DNA of 64,000 bases from Pseudomonas sp. Irchel 3E13 (GTDB lineage Bacteria; Pseudomonadota; Gammaproteobacteria; Pseudomonadales; Pseudomonadaceae): the NCBI RefSeq assembly GCF_900187455.1, contig NZ_FYDX01000008.1:248001-312000 (forward strand), written 5' to 3'. The notes below the pieces were generated by a model that had not been told where the DNA came from, made no database searches, and was given only the letters and a program-made list of their open reading frames with translations. Shown in pieces: positions 1 through 9,048 of this stretch (position 1 is the first letter of the stretch; each line of letters begins with the position of its first letter). Both the position numbers and the translations under genes were made by a program.

Positions 1-539
<539 letters not shown>

Positions 540-563
540 GGATCAGGTTTTCCCGTACGTCAT

Positions 564-1646
564 TCAGGCTTCGTGGGTGGCGTGCGCCTTGCCATTGCTG
601 GCGCGCTTGATGGCGGTGACCGCGGCGTGGGCGGTGATGGCCGCGCCGACGGTGCCGGCGGCGGCCAGGCCGATCTGGTCGGCGTTGGCCTCGACGCCGA
701 AGGCGTTGACGTCGCTCAGGTGCTGGTAGAACGAGCCCTTGTCCCAGAAGCCTTCTTCGGAACAGCCGATGCAACCGTGGCCGGACTGGATCGGGAAACT
801 GGTGCCGCCGTTCCAGCGCACGGTGGAACAGGCGTTGTAGGTGGTCGGGCCTTTGCAGCCGACCTTGTACAGGCAGTAACCCTTACGCGCCGAGTCGTCG
901 TCCCAGGCCTCGACGAACTGACCGGCGTCGAAGTGCGGCCGGCGGTAGCACTTGTCGTGGATGCGCTGGCTGTAGAACATCTTCGGCCGGCCCTGGCGGT
1001 CCAGCTCGGGGATGCGGTCGAAGGTCAGCATGTAGGTGATCACGCCGGTCATCACCTCGGCGATCGGCGGGCAGCCGGGCACCTTGATGATGGGTTTGTC
1101 GGTGATCACTTTGTGGATCGGCACCGCCTGGGTCGGGTTCGGCTTGGCCGCCTGGACGCAGCCCCAACTGGCGCAGGAGCCCCAGGAAATGATCGCCTTG
1201 GCATCGCGGGACACGCGCTTGAGCTGCTCGATGAACGGCTTGCCGCCGATGATGCAGCTCATGCCGTCCTGGTTCAGCGGCGGGTTGCCTTCCACGGCGA
1301 GGATGTAGTTGCCCTTGTACTTGGTCATCACCTCTTCGAGGATCGCTTCGGCCTGGTGCCCGGCCGAGGCCATCAGGGTGTCGTCGTAGTCCAGCGAGAT
1401 CATCGACAGCACCACGTCCTTGGCCAGCGGGTGCGCGGAACGGATGAACGACTCCGAGCAACAGGTGCATTCCAGGCCATGCAGCCACAGCACTGGCGTG
1501 CGCGGCTTGTTTTCCATGGCCCAGGCGATTTTCGGCATGAAGGCCGGGCCCAGGCCCAGCGAGGTGGCGGTCAGCGAGCAGAACTTGACGAAGCTGCGCC
1601 GCGAGATGCCCTGCCGGCGCATCACTTCATAAAAGGTTTCGGTCAA
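564..1646 (-). CDS. hyaA: [NiFe]-hydrogenase small subunit, oxygen-tolerant type, Tat-exported
   Basis: This 360-residue electron-transfer subunit carries three Fe-S clusters and is exported folded by Tat with HyaB. A twin-arginine signal (SRRSFVKF, residues 15-22) begins the protein. The proximal-cluster ligands are C60, C62, C63, C158, C163 and C192. They align at a constant offset of 43 with C17, C19, C20, C115, C120 and C149 of mature E. coli HyaA. The two extra cysteines (C62, C163) are the known signature of the [4Fe-3S] cluster that gives oxygen tolerance. A hydrophobic C-terminal helix (about 324-346) would anchor it to the membrane and a cytochrome b. It is the first gene of its transcript, and a sigma54-like promoter lies just upstream. 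Confidence 0.96.
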   Translation of the reverse strand: MTETFYEVMRRQGISRRSFVKFCSLTATSLGLGPAFMPKIAWAMENKPRTPVLWLHGLECTCCSESFIRSAHPLAKDVVLSMISLDYDDTLMASAGHQAEAILEEVMTKYKGNYILAVEGNPPLNQDGMSCIIGGKPFIEQLKRVSRDAKAIISWGSCASWGCVQAAKPNPTQAVPIHKVITDKPIIKVPGCPPIAEVMTGVITYMLTFDRIPELDRQGRPKMFYSQRIHDKCYRRPHFDAGQFVEAWDDDSARKGYCLYKVGCKGPTTYNACSTVRWNGGTSFPIQSGHGCIGCSEEGFWDKGSFYQHLSDVNAFGVEANADQIGLAAAGTVGAAITAHAAVTAIKRASNGKAHATHEA

Positions 1647-1698
1647 TTGGTTTTCCTCGGCCAGGCGGTCTTTTTCTTTCGAGTGGCCAAGGACTTAC

Positions 1699-1714
1699 TT
1701 CAAGAGCTGTGCCA
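1699..1714 (-). promoter_or_regulatory. Candidate sigma54 (-24/-12) promoter of hyaAB
   Basis: On the minus strand the sequence TGGCACAGCTCTTGAA has a perfect -24 element (TGGCAC), the standard 5-nt gap, and TTGAA at -12 (consensus TTGCA, one mismatch at the conserved C). It would start transcription about 45 nt before the hyaA ATG. The locus encodes HoxA, an NtrC-type activator of sigma54 promoters, so the site makes biological sense. The -12 mismatch lowers confidence. Confidence 0.55.
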
Positions 1715-1751
1715 TTACGTCGCAGGCGCCTTTTCGACCTTGGTCTAGACT

Positions 1752-1780
1752 GGCGAACCCCTGAATTGCGGGGTTTCGCC
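1752..1780. repeat. Inverted repeat upstream of hyaA
   Basis: GGCGAACCCC (1752-1761) pairs with GGGGTTTCGCC (1770-1780), with one bulged base and an 8-nt loop. No T-run follows on either strand, so a classic terminator after hoxN is unlikely. Its centre lies about 75-80 bp upstream of the predicted hyaA transcription start, where it could serve as an activator site. That role is inference only. Confidence 0.4.
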
Positions 1781-1867
1781 CCGGTCCGCGGCGAAGGCGG
1801 ACGGGCGGGGCGCAGGCGCGGTGGAAAGCCTGTGATCAGTTGGTTGGCGCAAGTGGAAAGGTCGTGA

Positions 1868-2887
1868 TCAGGCCGGCGTCAGGTCCAGGCGGTCATACCC
1901 CTTGTAGCGATAGAACGCCCAGGACAGCGCCCAGGTGGCGATGAACAGGCCGACGATCAAGTAGCCGAGCAGGCCGAAGTTTTCGTTTACCTGGGCGATG
2001 AAATCCCACGCCGCGCCTTGCAGCCCGAGCTGGTCGGCGAGCAGGTTGAGGGCTTCCATGCTGCCGATCAGCAGCGCCACCAGTACCGACGCCGAGGTGA
2101 TGGTCAGGTTGTAGTAGAGCTTGCGCGCCGGGCGCACTTCGGCCCAGCGATAGGCGCCGGTCATCAGCACGCTGTCGGCGCTGTCGACCAGCGCCATGCC
2201 GGCGGTGAACAGTGCCGGAAACACCATGATCGACAGCACCGGCAGGTTCTGCACCGCCTGGCTGGCGGCGATGCCCAGCAGGCCGATTTCGGTGGCGGTG
2301 TCGAAGCCCAGGCCGAACAGAAAGCCCAGCGGGTAAAGGTGCCAACTGCGGCGCACCAAGCGGAACAACGGCCGTGCCAGCCGCGCGATCAGCCCGCCGC
2401 CGGCCAGCATGCCGTGCAGCTCGGCCTCACCGATGCGCTCGCCCTGGCGCACGCGGCGGAAGGCGCGGTAGACCGAACGCAGGATGACCAGGTTGATCAA
2501 TGCCACCAGCAACAGGAACCCGGCGGAAACCGAGGTGCCGATCACCGCGCCGACGCCGTGGAAGGCTTCCAGTTCGTCTTGCAGGCTGGCGGCGCTGAAG
2601 GCGATCAGCGCCGAGGCGATGATCACCACGCTGCTGTGGCCGAGGGAGAAAAACAGGCCGACGCTGGCGGTGGGCTGGCCTTCCTGGATCAGCTTGCGGG
2701 TCGCGTTGTCGATGGCGGCGATATGGTCGGCGTCCACCGCGTGGCGCAGGCCGAAACTGTAGGCCAGTACGGCGGTGCCGAGCAGCAGTGGGTAATCGTG
2801 GAAGGCCACCAAGGCCCAGAACCAGGCCAGCAGATTGACGGCGATCAGGCCGGTGAAGAGGGTGGTGATGGAGGAAAGGCGAGGCAT
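1868..2887 (-). CDS. hoxN: Nickel/cobalt permease of the NiCoT (HoxN/NixA) family
   Basis: This inner-membrane transporter imports Ni2+ for hydrogenase maturation. The NiCoT signature HX4DH is present as RHAVDADHIAAIDN in the second hydrophobic segment, and the 339-residue length and roughly eight hydrophobic segments fit the family. I chose the ATG at 2887 (MPRLSS). The longer reading from TTG 2941 would start upstream of the sigma54-like promoter (2925-2940) and run through a 27-bp palindrome that looks like a NikR operator, so it is probably untranslated. The gene lies between the sensing operon and hyaA. NikR encoded at 4404-4853 probably represses it when nickel is plentiful. Confidence 0.92.
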   Translation of the reverse strand: MPRLSSITTLFTGLIAVNLLAWFWALVAFHDYPLLLGTAVLAYSFGLRHAVDADHIAAIDNATRKLIQEGQPTASVGLFFSLGHSSVVIIASALIAFSAASLQDELEAFHGVGAVIGTSVSAGFLLLVALINLVILRSVYRAFRRVRQGERIGEAELHGMLAGGGLIARLARPLFRLVRRSWHLYPLGFLFGLGFDTATEIGLLGIAASQAVQNLPVLSIMVFPALFTAGMALVDSADSVLMTGAYRWAEVRPARKLYYNLTITSASVLVALLIGSMEALNLLADQLGLQGAAWDFIAQVNENFGLLGYLIVGLFIATWALSWAFYRYKGYDRLDLTPA

Positions 2888-2900
2888 GGGCAGTCCGGTT

Positions 2901-2927
2901 GTATGAAGAATTTCAAAGTCTTCATAC
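2901..2927. promoter_or_regulatory. Candidate NikR operator of hoxN
   Basis: GTATGAAGA (2901-2909) and TCTTCATAC (2919-2927) form a perfect 9-bp inverted repeat with a 9-nt spacer. The outer half-sites GTATGA and TCATAC are identical to those of the E. coli nik operator, separated by 15 nt here against 16 there. The palindrome overlaps the -12 element of the hoxN promoter, as expected for a repressor site, and nikR is encoded 1.5 kb away. Confidence 0.8.
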
Positions 2928-2940
2928 AAGGGGTGTGCCA
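2925..2940 (-). promoter_or_regulatory. Candidate sigma54 promoter of hoxN
   Basis: The minus-strand sequence TGGCACACCCCTTGTA has a perfect TGGCAC, a 5-nt gap and TTGTA (consensus TTGCA). The architecture matches the element before hyaA, and both have the mismatch at the same base. The predicted start is near 2913, which leaves a leader of about 25 nt before the ATG at 2887. Confidence 0.55.
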
Positions 2941-3063
2941 AGAGAGGGGGATGAGTTTTAGGGCCTCATCGTTAACGGTCAGCCAATTGCCATTCTGTGG
3001 GAGCGAATTGCAAGTGGCTGGCGATTTGCGATCCAACTGACAACCCCATTTGCACCCGCCCCC

Positions 3064-4398
3064 TCAAACCGGAAGCCCCGCAACCACCGCCGGCAACCGC
3101 AACCGGAACACCGCGCCCCCCTGCGGATGATTCCCCGCCTCCAGCGTGCCGCCCGCGCGCTCGATGATGCCGTAGCTGATCGACAACCCCAGCCCCGTGC
3201 CCTGGCCCACCGGTTTGGTGGTGAAGAACGGCTCGAACACCTGGCTCAGGTGCTCGGGGGCGATTCCCGCGCCGTTGTCGCGCAAGGTCAGGTTGGCCCA
3301 GCCGGGCTCATGGGTCAGTTCGATCCAGATTTGCGGCGGCACGCTGGCGGCGCTGCGGGCGGCGTCGTAGGCGTTCTGCATGAGGTTCATCAGCACTTGC
3401 AGCAGTTGCCCGCTGTTGCCGTGAACCGTCACGTCTTCGCCCGGCTGCCAGTGCATGAGCAGGTCCGGCGCGGTGCCGCGGGTGATCCAGTGGATGGCGC
3501 GTTCGATGACATCGTTCAGCGACATTTCTCCCGATTGCCCACGGTCCATCGCGGAAAACCGCTTCAGCGCGCTGACGATATCGGCGGTGCGCTGGGCGCC
3601 TTCCAGGGTGCCGTCGATCAGCGAGGGCAGGTCGGCCAGCAGCGGGTCGATGCGCAGTTGCCGGCGCAGGGCTTCGCGTTCGTCGCCGAGGACGCCGTCG
3701 TGCACCGCGCCGAGGTAGTCCTGCAGGCGCTTGCCGTAGCCGCCGAGCACATGGGCGTTGGCCAGGACGAAGCTGATCGGGTTGTTCAGTTCATGCGCGA
3801 CCCCCGCCACCAGCCGGCCGAGGGCGGCCATTTTCTCGGCGTGCAGCAGTTGCTGCTGGGTGCGTTTGAGCGCTTCGTGGGCTTCGTGCAGTTGCCGGTA
3901 AGCGTGTTTCAACTCGCCCAGCGGCCGGCCCACCAGCACATGCCCGAGGCAACGCCCGTGAGGACCGCTGCGCACGGTGCAACTCAGCTCCACCGGCAAC
4001 AGCGCGCCTTGTGCGTCGCGAAAATTCACTTCGAGGTTGGCGCAGGCGTTGGCCTGGCGCAGGCCACCGAGGACGTTGCGCAGGTGCGCGGTGCTGTCGT
4101 CGTCGCCGAGCAGCGCATACACCGGGCTGCCCAGCAGTTGCTGTTCGTCGCCGCCGACCAGCTCGCGCAGGGAATCGTTGGACTGCTCGATCAGGCCTTG
4201 CGGGTCGCAGGCCAGGAGAATGTCGGACATTGCCCCGAGCAGGCCGCTGATGAACTGTTGCGACTGTTCCAGCTCGGCGTTTTTCTGCTCCAGGGCGATT
4301 TCGTCCTGGACCAGTTGCGAGTACACCTCGTCCATTTTGCCGATGACTTCGAGCCAGGCATCTTCGTCGATGGGCGGCGGTGGCGGTTTGCGGGCCAT
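3064..4398 (-). CDS. hoxJ: Cytoplasmic PAS sensor histidine kinase of the H2-sensing system (HoxJ/HupT)
   Basis: This 444-residue soluble kinase has no membrane segment. The N-terminus contains a coiled-coil stretch (about 35-50) and a PAS domain (about 50-155). The phospho-acceptor box carries H202 in the sequence AHELNNPISF. The N box (NLMQNAYDA), G1 (DNGAGI) and G2 (GTGLGLSIS) form an intact HATPase domain. In the known systems the kinase receives the signal from the regulatory hydrogenase HoxBC and controls phosphorylation of HoxA/HupR. Its position in the hoxA-hoxB-hoxC-nikR-hoxJ gene string supports this assignment over other PAS kinases. The start (MARKPPP) is 5 nt after the nikR stop. 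Confidence 0.9.
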   Translation of the reverse strand: MARKPPPPPIDEDAWLEVIGKMDEVYSQLVQDEIALEQKNAELEQSQQFISGLLGAMSDILLACDPQGLIEQSNDSLRELVGGDEQQLLGSPVYALLGDDDSTAHLRNVLGGLRQANACANLEVNFRDAQGALLPVELSCTVRSGPHGRCLGHVLVGRPLGELKHAYRQLHEAHEALKRTQQQLLHAEKMAALGRLVAGVAHELNNPISFVLANAHVLGGYGKRLQDYLGAVHDGVLGDEREALRRQLRIDPLLADLPSLIDGTLEGAQRTADIVSALKRFSAMDRGQSGEMSLNDVIERAIHWITRGTAPDLLMHWQPGEDVTVHGNSGQLLQVLMNLMQNAYDAARSAASVPPQIWIELTHEPGWANLTLRDNGAGIAPEHLSQVFEPFFTTKPVGQGTGLGLSISYGIIERAGGTLEAGNHPQGGAVFRLRLPAVVAGLPV

Positions 4399-4403
4399 GG
4401 ATT

Positions 4404-4853
4404 TCAGCTCGTGGGGTGCAGGTGCGCGTGGGCGTGACCGCCGGCGCTCGCCGCCACCGGAATCAGGTTGAGCTGGCCGTGGCGCACGCCGCGTTCGGCG
4501 CTCAGCCGTTCGGCGAAGGCCCGCACCTGTTGCACCGGGCCGCGGAGCATCAGGCTTTCCAGGCAGTGGTCGTGGTCCAGGTGGACATGCTGGCTGGCGA
4601 TGGTCAGGTCATGGTGGTCGTGTTGCAGGGTCATCACCCGTTCGGCGAGGGTGCGCGCATGGTGGTCGTAGACGAAGCTGAGGTTGGCCACGCATTGCAG
4701 CGACTCGGCTTGTTCGCGCAGGCGCTGTTCCTCGATATGCCGGCGCAGGATGTCGCGCAGGGCTTCGGAACGGTTGTCGTAGCCCTGGGCGCGGATCAGT
4801 TGGTCGAGCGCTTCGGCGAGGCCGTCGTCGAGGGAGATGGTCAGGCGTTGCAT
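4404..4853 (-). CDS. nikR: Nickel-responsive transcriptional regulator NikR
   Basis: NikR is a tetrameric ribbon-helix-helix repressor that binds GTATGA/TCATAC palindromes when loaded with Ni2+. The start is ATG 4853 (MQRLTISLDD), preceded by GGAGAA. The longer in-frame reading only overlaps hoxC. The RHH domain covers about residues 1-45. The square-planar nickel ligands of the E. coli protein (H76, H87, H89, C95) correspond to H78, H89, H91 and C97 here. The 149-residue protein ends in a His-rich tail (HAHAHLH). Its position between hoxC and hoxJ is unusual and links nickel control directly to H2 sensing. The likely target is the palindrome before hoxN. Confidence 0.93.
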   Translation of the reverse strand: MQRLTISLDDGLAEALDQLIRAQGYDNRSEALRDILRRHIEEQRLREQAESLQCVANLSFVYDHHARTLAERVMTLQHDHHDLTIASQHVHLDHDHCLESLMLRGPVQQVRAFAERLSAERGVRHGQLNLIPVAASAGGHAHAHLHPTS

Positions 4854-4866
4854 GGGGTTCTCCGGG

Positions 4867-6324
4867 TCAATGCACAGTACAGACCATGCAGGGGTCGAAC
4901 GAGCGCACGATGTGTTGCACCGCCACCGGGGTTTTTTCGCCGGGCCGCACCGGCGCGCCTTCCAGCGCGCGCTCCAGGGCGCCGGGACGACCCTGGGCAT
5001 CGCGCGGAGAAAAGTTCCAGGTGGTCGGCGCGATGATCTGGTAACTGGCGATGCGCCCCTGTTCGACCCGCAACCAATGGCCCAGCGCGCCGCGCGCGGC
5101 TTCGGTGAGGCCGACCGCGCTGCCGCTGTCGGGCAGTTCGCAGGCGGTGTAATAGGGTTCGCCGGGACGCAGCGCCAACAGCCAGGTTTCCATCATCGGC
5201 ACCACCCGCGCCAGTTCCACCAGCCGCGCCAGCAGGCGGGTGTAGACGCTGGCGCCGCAACGCGCGGCGGCGTCGCGCAGCAACGGCTGGCCGCTGATCA
5301 ACTGACGCGCCAGGGCGCCGGTTTCCAGTACTTCGCCAGCCAGGCGCGGGGCTTTGTTCCAGGTGTAGGCGGCGGGCTTGTCCAGGGTCGGTTCGGTTAT
5401 TCCTTGCGCCGGGTGCAGCGGGCCGCCGCGGTCGTCGAGCCAGGCGTGGCTGGCGTCTTCGCGAATGCCGTCCAGGTGCAGCGGGCGCAACTGGCCGAGG
5501 CGGGCGTCCCACAGGCCGCGGTCGAAGGCCAGCGAACCGTCGGCTTGCGGGTAGGCGCCGTAAGACAGGTACAAGCCGGGGCCCTGGCCCAGGTGTTCCA
5601 GCCCGCTGTCCAGCACGATGCGGAGAAAATGCCGCAGGTCGCCGCGCTCCGGCGCTTCGGCGTACCAAGCCCACAACTGTTCTTCGCTGGCGAGCCCGGC
5701 GATGAGCTCCAGCGGCGCGGCGAACAGCTCGCTTTCGAGGAACTGGCGGAACTCGCGAACCCGCGTCAGCAGGCGCAGGCGCTCGGCCGGATCGATGGCG
5801 CGGGTCGAGCCACCGGGATGCACCGAGCCGGTGTGCGGCCACTTGCCGCCGAGGGTGCCGATCAGGTCCAGCCAGCGCTTGCGCGCCGCCAGGGCCAGGC
5901 GCTGCTGGCTACCGCTGTGCGGGGTGAAGCGGGCCACCGCGTCGGCGTACCAGGGCCGCTCGGCATAGAGCGGGCGGACGAAGTCGGGCATGAAGAACAG
6001 GTAGAAGTGGCTGAGGTGGTCGGCGAGGTTTTCCGTCGCCGCCATCAGGTTGATCGCGATCAGGCCGTTGGCCGGCGGCTCGACCCCGGCCAGGCCGGCG
6101 AGGGCGCGGGCCGCGGCCACCGATTGCGACACCGAGCAGATGCCGCACACCCGTGGCGCGTAGACCAGCGCATCGAGGGGCGGGTGATCGCGGAGGATCT
6201 GTTCGAAGCCACGGTACATGGTGGCGTTGACCTGCGCCGAGCGCACCTGGCCGTCCTCGATGTCCAACTGGACTTCGAGGTCGCCTTCGACGCGGTTGAA
6301 CGGGCCGACCAATAGACGGGTCAT
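4867..6324 (-). CDS. hoxC: Regulatory (H2-sensing) [NiFe]-hydrogenase large subunit HoxC/HupV
   Basis: This 485-residue large subunit belongs to the cytoplasmic H2 sensor. The N-terminal Ni-site motif RVCGICSVSQS supplies C60 and C63. The C-terminal motif DPCMVCTVH supplies C479 and C482, and the protein ends exactly at H485. It therefore lacks the cleavable C-terminal peptide of energy-conserving hydrogenases, which is a known hallmark of HoxC/HupV. It starts 12 nt after the hoxB stop. With HoxB it reports H2 to HoxJ. Confidence 0.95.
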   Translation of the reverse strand: MTRLLVGPFNRVEGDLEVQLDIEDGQVRSAQVNATMYRGFEQILRDHPPLDALVYAPRVCGICSVSQSVAAARALAGLAGVEPPANGLIAINLMAATENLADHLSHFYLFFMPDFVRPLYAERPWYADAVARFTPHSGSQQRLALAARKRWLDLIGTLGGKWPHTGSVHPGGSTRAIDPAERLRLLTRVREFRQFLESELFAAPLELIAGLASEEQLWAWYAEAPERGDLRHFLRIVLDSGLEHLGQGPGLYLSYGAYPQADGSLAFDRGLWDARLGQLRPLHLDGIREDASHAWLDDRGGPLHPAQGITEPTLDKPAAYTWNKAPRLAGEVLETGALARQLISGQPLLRDAAARCGASVYTRLLARLVELARVVPMMETWLLALRPGEPYYTACELPDSGSAVGLTEAARGALGHWLRVEQGRIASYQIIAPTTWNFSPRDAQGRPGALERALEGAPVRPGEKTPVAVQHIVRSFDPCMVCTVH

Positions 6325-6336
6325 GTTGGCAACTCC

Positions 6337-7337
6337 CTAGCGCCGCGTGGGGCGGATGGTCGGCGCGATCAGCGCATGGTCGGCGGTGGCGTTCTGGCGG
6401 ACACGGTCCGGGGTGGCCGACTTGGACAGCGCGGCGAGGGCGACGAACCAGGCCTTGGGCATGTCGGTGGGCAGGCCAATGGGAATGCCGGCGCGCTTGG
6501 GCGTGAGGTGGAATCCGTGGCCCGGCTCCTCGAAACCCGGCGCCGTGCAGTTGATGCAGGCGTAGCCGCCGCGGGTGCACGAGCCTTCGCCGTTCCACAG
6601 GCGGTTGTTGCAGTCGCCGTGGGCCTGGGTGCCTTTGCAGCCGAGGTTTTCCATCATGCAGCCGAGGTCCGAGGGCTTCATCGCGCTGGCCTTGTACTCG
6701 TAGAACTCGTTGCGTGTGCAGCCGTGGTGGACCAGTTGGTCGGCGTAGAAACGCGGGCGGCCGAGGGCGTCCAGGTCGCTGTCGGCGAACAGCCCGGCGG
6801 CCAGCGCCATCAGCGTGTCGGTGACCCAGCCCGGGTGGGTCGGGCAGCCGGCGACGTTGATCACCGGCAAGCCCTTGCGCGAACGGTAGCCGGCGCCGAG
6901 CAGGCCGCCGGGGCGGTCGCCGTCGTATTGCAGGCCGCAGGCGTCGGTGGGGTTGTGGCCGGCCGCGGTGATGCCGCCATAGGCGGCGCAGGTGCCGATG
7001 CCGAGGGTGTAGTCGGCGACCGCGGCGAGGCGGCTGACCCAGTCGATCATCGCCACCCCGGTGCCGGCCAGCAGGTGGAACCGCCCGGTGCCGTTGGGCC
7101 CGCGCAGCAGCGAGCCTTCGATGCACAGCGCGTCGAGGTGGGTGCGGCCGGTGAGGCAGTCGTCGAGGATCGCCAGCACTTCGTCACCGCTTTCCAGCGA
7201 CAGCGACGGGTGCCACAGCAACTCGATCCCGGCGCTGCGCCAGAGGCCGGCGAAGTCCTGGGTGTCGGCGCACAGCAGCGACATGTTGCAGCCGCCGCAG
7301 CCGCCAGACTGCAGCCACAGCACGCGGAACGGGGCAC

Positions 7338-7341
<4 letters not shown>
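6337..7341 (-). CDS. hoxB: Regulatory [NiFe]-hydrogenase small subunit HoxB/HupU
   Basis: This 334-residue small subunit of the H2 sensor has no Tat signal, unlike HyaA, so it stays in the cytoplasm. The start MSAPFRVLWLQSGGCGGCN places the proximal-cluster cysteines C15 and C18 close to the N-terminus. Further cysteine motifs (GTCAAYGG, VAGCPTHPG, and a C-terminal cluster around GYACINCT) provide the remaining ligands. The extra cysteines of the oxygen-tolerant HyaA type are absent. The ATG at 7341 overlaps the hoxA stop by 4 nt (ATGA), which implies translational coupling. A longer upstream reading is a shadow of hoxA. Confidence 0.94.
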
Positions 7342-8804
<1,463 letters not shown>

Positions 8805-9014
8805 GGAAGCCGTTTTCGAGAGTCACAAGGCCGGGGCGGGCTGAGCGCGAATCATGACATTCGCCGCGAGGTGTAGGAAGAGAACACTACTAAGTGACGA
8901 ATCCGGCAGTGCTTGAGCGGCGTCGCGCTGCCGAGCTTTTTCATTGCGCCCGAGCATATTTTTACTATTTTTCCTCGCCACGAGACTGGCGCACCATCCG
9001 CCGAAACCATAACA

Positions 9015-9035
9015 ACCGACCGTTCCACGGTCGGT
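9015..9035. promoter_or_regulatory. Perfect 8-bp inverted repeat before the aldehyde dehydrogenase gene
   Basis: ACCGACCG (9015-9022) and CGGTCGGT (9028-9035) are separated by 5 nt and end just before the Shine-Dalgarno AGGGAG. The form resembles TetR-type operators, but it could equally be a leader hairpin. No TetR gene is adjacent. Confidence 0.45.
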
Positions 9036-9048
9036 CAGGGAGTAGCGT

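Noticed and set aside
1752..1780. Hairpin considered as hoxN terminator
   Set aside because: No T-run on either strand. A regulatory role upstream of hyaA is at least as likely.
2888..2941. TTG 2941 as the start of hoxN
   Set aside because: It would place the sigma54-like promoter and NikR palindrome inside the coding sequence. The ATG at 2887 follows both.
8805..9048. A sigma70 promoter for hoxA in the AT-rich stretch near 8950-8980
   Set aside because: A loose TATGCT-like -10 is visible on the minus strand, but no convincing -35 at proper spacing.
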